Shown here: positions 38,842 to 39,153 of the stretch, in pieces
Numbering within the stretch: the first letter of the stretch is position 1
How the letters are laid out: each line of letters starts with the position of its first letter
DNA from: a virus
Strand: one strand, 5' to 3'
Length of the DNA stretch: 39,153 bases
IMG/VR virus record: IMGVR_UViG_3300047095_000426
Coordinates: 1-39,153 of that record
Program-made: the position numbers and the translations under genes
The notes under the pieces: generated by a model
Databases searched by the model: none
Told to the model about the DNA's origin: nothing
The model's input: the letters and a program-made list of their open reading frames with translations, nothing else

Positions 38842-39132
38842 ATGACCACCACTTGGACAATCTCCCAGCTTGACCGCCGCACCTCTGACGGATTTGTAAC
38901 CACAGCCCATTGGTCTTGCTCCGCACAAGACGGTGACTATTCTAGTCGCGTCTACTCCACCTGCTCATGGCCCGATGGTCAGCCGGTGATTCCCTATGCT
39001 GACCTGACGCAAGAAGAAGTGCTGGGCTGGATCTGGGCTTCTGGCGTAGACAAAGACGCAACTGAGGCTGCTGTCGCTGCACAGATCGAAGCGCAGAAGA
39101 ACCCGGTGAGTGCAACTGGAGTGCCCTGGTAA
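38842..39132 (+). CDS. DUF7936-like small protein, 96 aa
   Basis: The product starts MTTTWTISQLDRRTSDGFVT, then TAHWSCSAQDGDYSSRVYST, a pattern shared by many small proteins that follow fibre genes (DUF7936-type). The C-terminal part has EEVLGWIWASGVDKDATEAAVAAQIEAQ and ends in NPVSATGVPW. It stops with TAA at 39130-39132, whereas the duplicated end at the contig start stops with TGA. The first bases of the next gene follow (TAATG). A fibre-associated role is inferred from position. Confidence 0.78.
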   Translation: MTTTWTISQLDRRTSDGFVTTAHWSCSAQDGDYSSRVYSTCSWPDGQPVIPYADLTQEEVLGWIWASGVDKDATEAAVAAQIEAQKNPVSATGVPW

Positions 39133-39153
39133 TGCAAGAGTTCACGATCAAAA
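39005..39153. repeat. Terminal repeat, right copy (circular overlap)
   Basis: Identical to 1-149 apart from A39131 (G127 at the left end). It contains the end of the DUF7936-like gene and the first 22 bases (39132-39153) of the following 52-residue gene. Confidence 0.93.

Overview
The window is an essentially complete genome of a tailed double-stranded DNA phage with a P22-type (podovirus-like) virion. Bases 1-149 recur at 39005-39153 with one difference (G127 versus A39131), so the contig closes into a circle of about 39,004 bp. Evidence for the virion type is a P22-like coat protein, a 718-aa portal, gp4- and gp10-like head-completion proteins and a row of four ejection-type proteins. No sheath, tube, tape-measure, integrase, excisionase or CI-like repressor is visible, so a strictly lytic lifestyle is likely. 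High GC and Shine-Dalgarno-led genes suggest a Gram-negative, probably proteobacterial host. The phage looks like an uncultured environmental phage; the host cannot be named from the sequence.

Layout. (1) A rightward late region starts at 31096, crosses the circle junction and ends at 16710. It encodes the terminase subunits, a moron-like gene, three tiny basic proteins, portal, a DUF5856-like protein, a fibre-like protein, scaffold, coat, decoration-like proteins, fibres, gp4 and gp10 homologues, a knob-like protein, ejection proteins, two small membrane (holin-like) proteins and a GH108-type endolysin. The coat gene is split by a group I intron carrying an HNH homing endonuclease gene. (2) A tightly overlapping leftward operon (21153 to 16676) encodes a VRR-NUC nuclease, a cytosine-methyltransferase-like protein, an SNF2-like helicase, several small proteins and a zinc-ribbon/winged-helix regulator. 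(3) A rightward replication operon (21245-27295) encodes a DUF2800 Fe-S/PD-(D/E)XK nuclease, a 215-aa protein in the usual position of a single-strand DNA-binding protein, a family A DNA polymerase and a primase-helicase. (4) A leftward operon (30309 to 27340) encodes small accessory proteins, a cysteine-rich DUF7227/gp88-like protein and a sliding-clamp-like protein, and ends at a strong terminator.

The only long gene-free stretch is 30310-31095, between the divergent operons 4 and 1. It is dense in structure: fifteen CCCCA/TGGGG boxes, many spaced one helical turn apart, three further inverted repeats beside an AT-rich block, a 7-bp tandem repeat, and a promoter with a perfect -35 box over a hairpin operator. 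It is the best candidate for the replication origin, the packaging site and the main control region.

Genes are mostly coupled by ATGA/GTGA/TAATG overlaps. Several genes below 60 codons were found by this coupling and by Shine-Dalgarno position.
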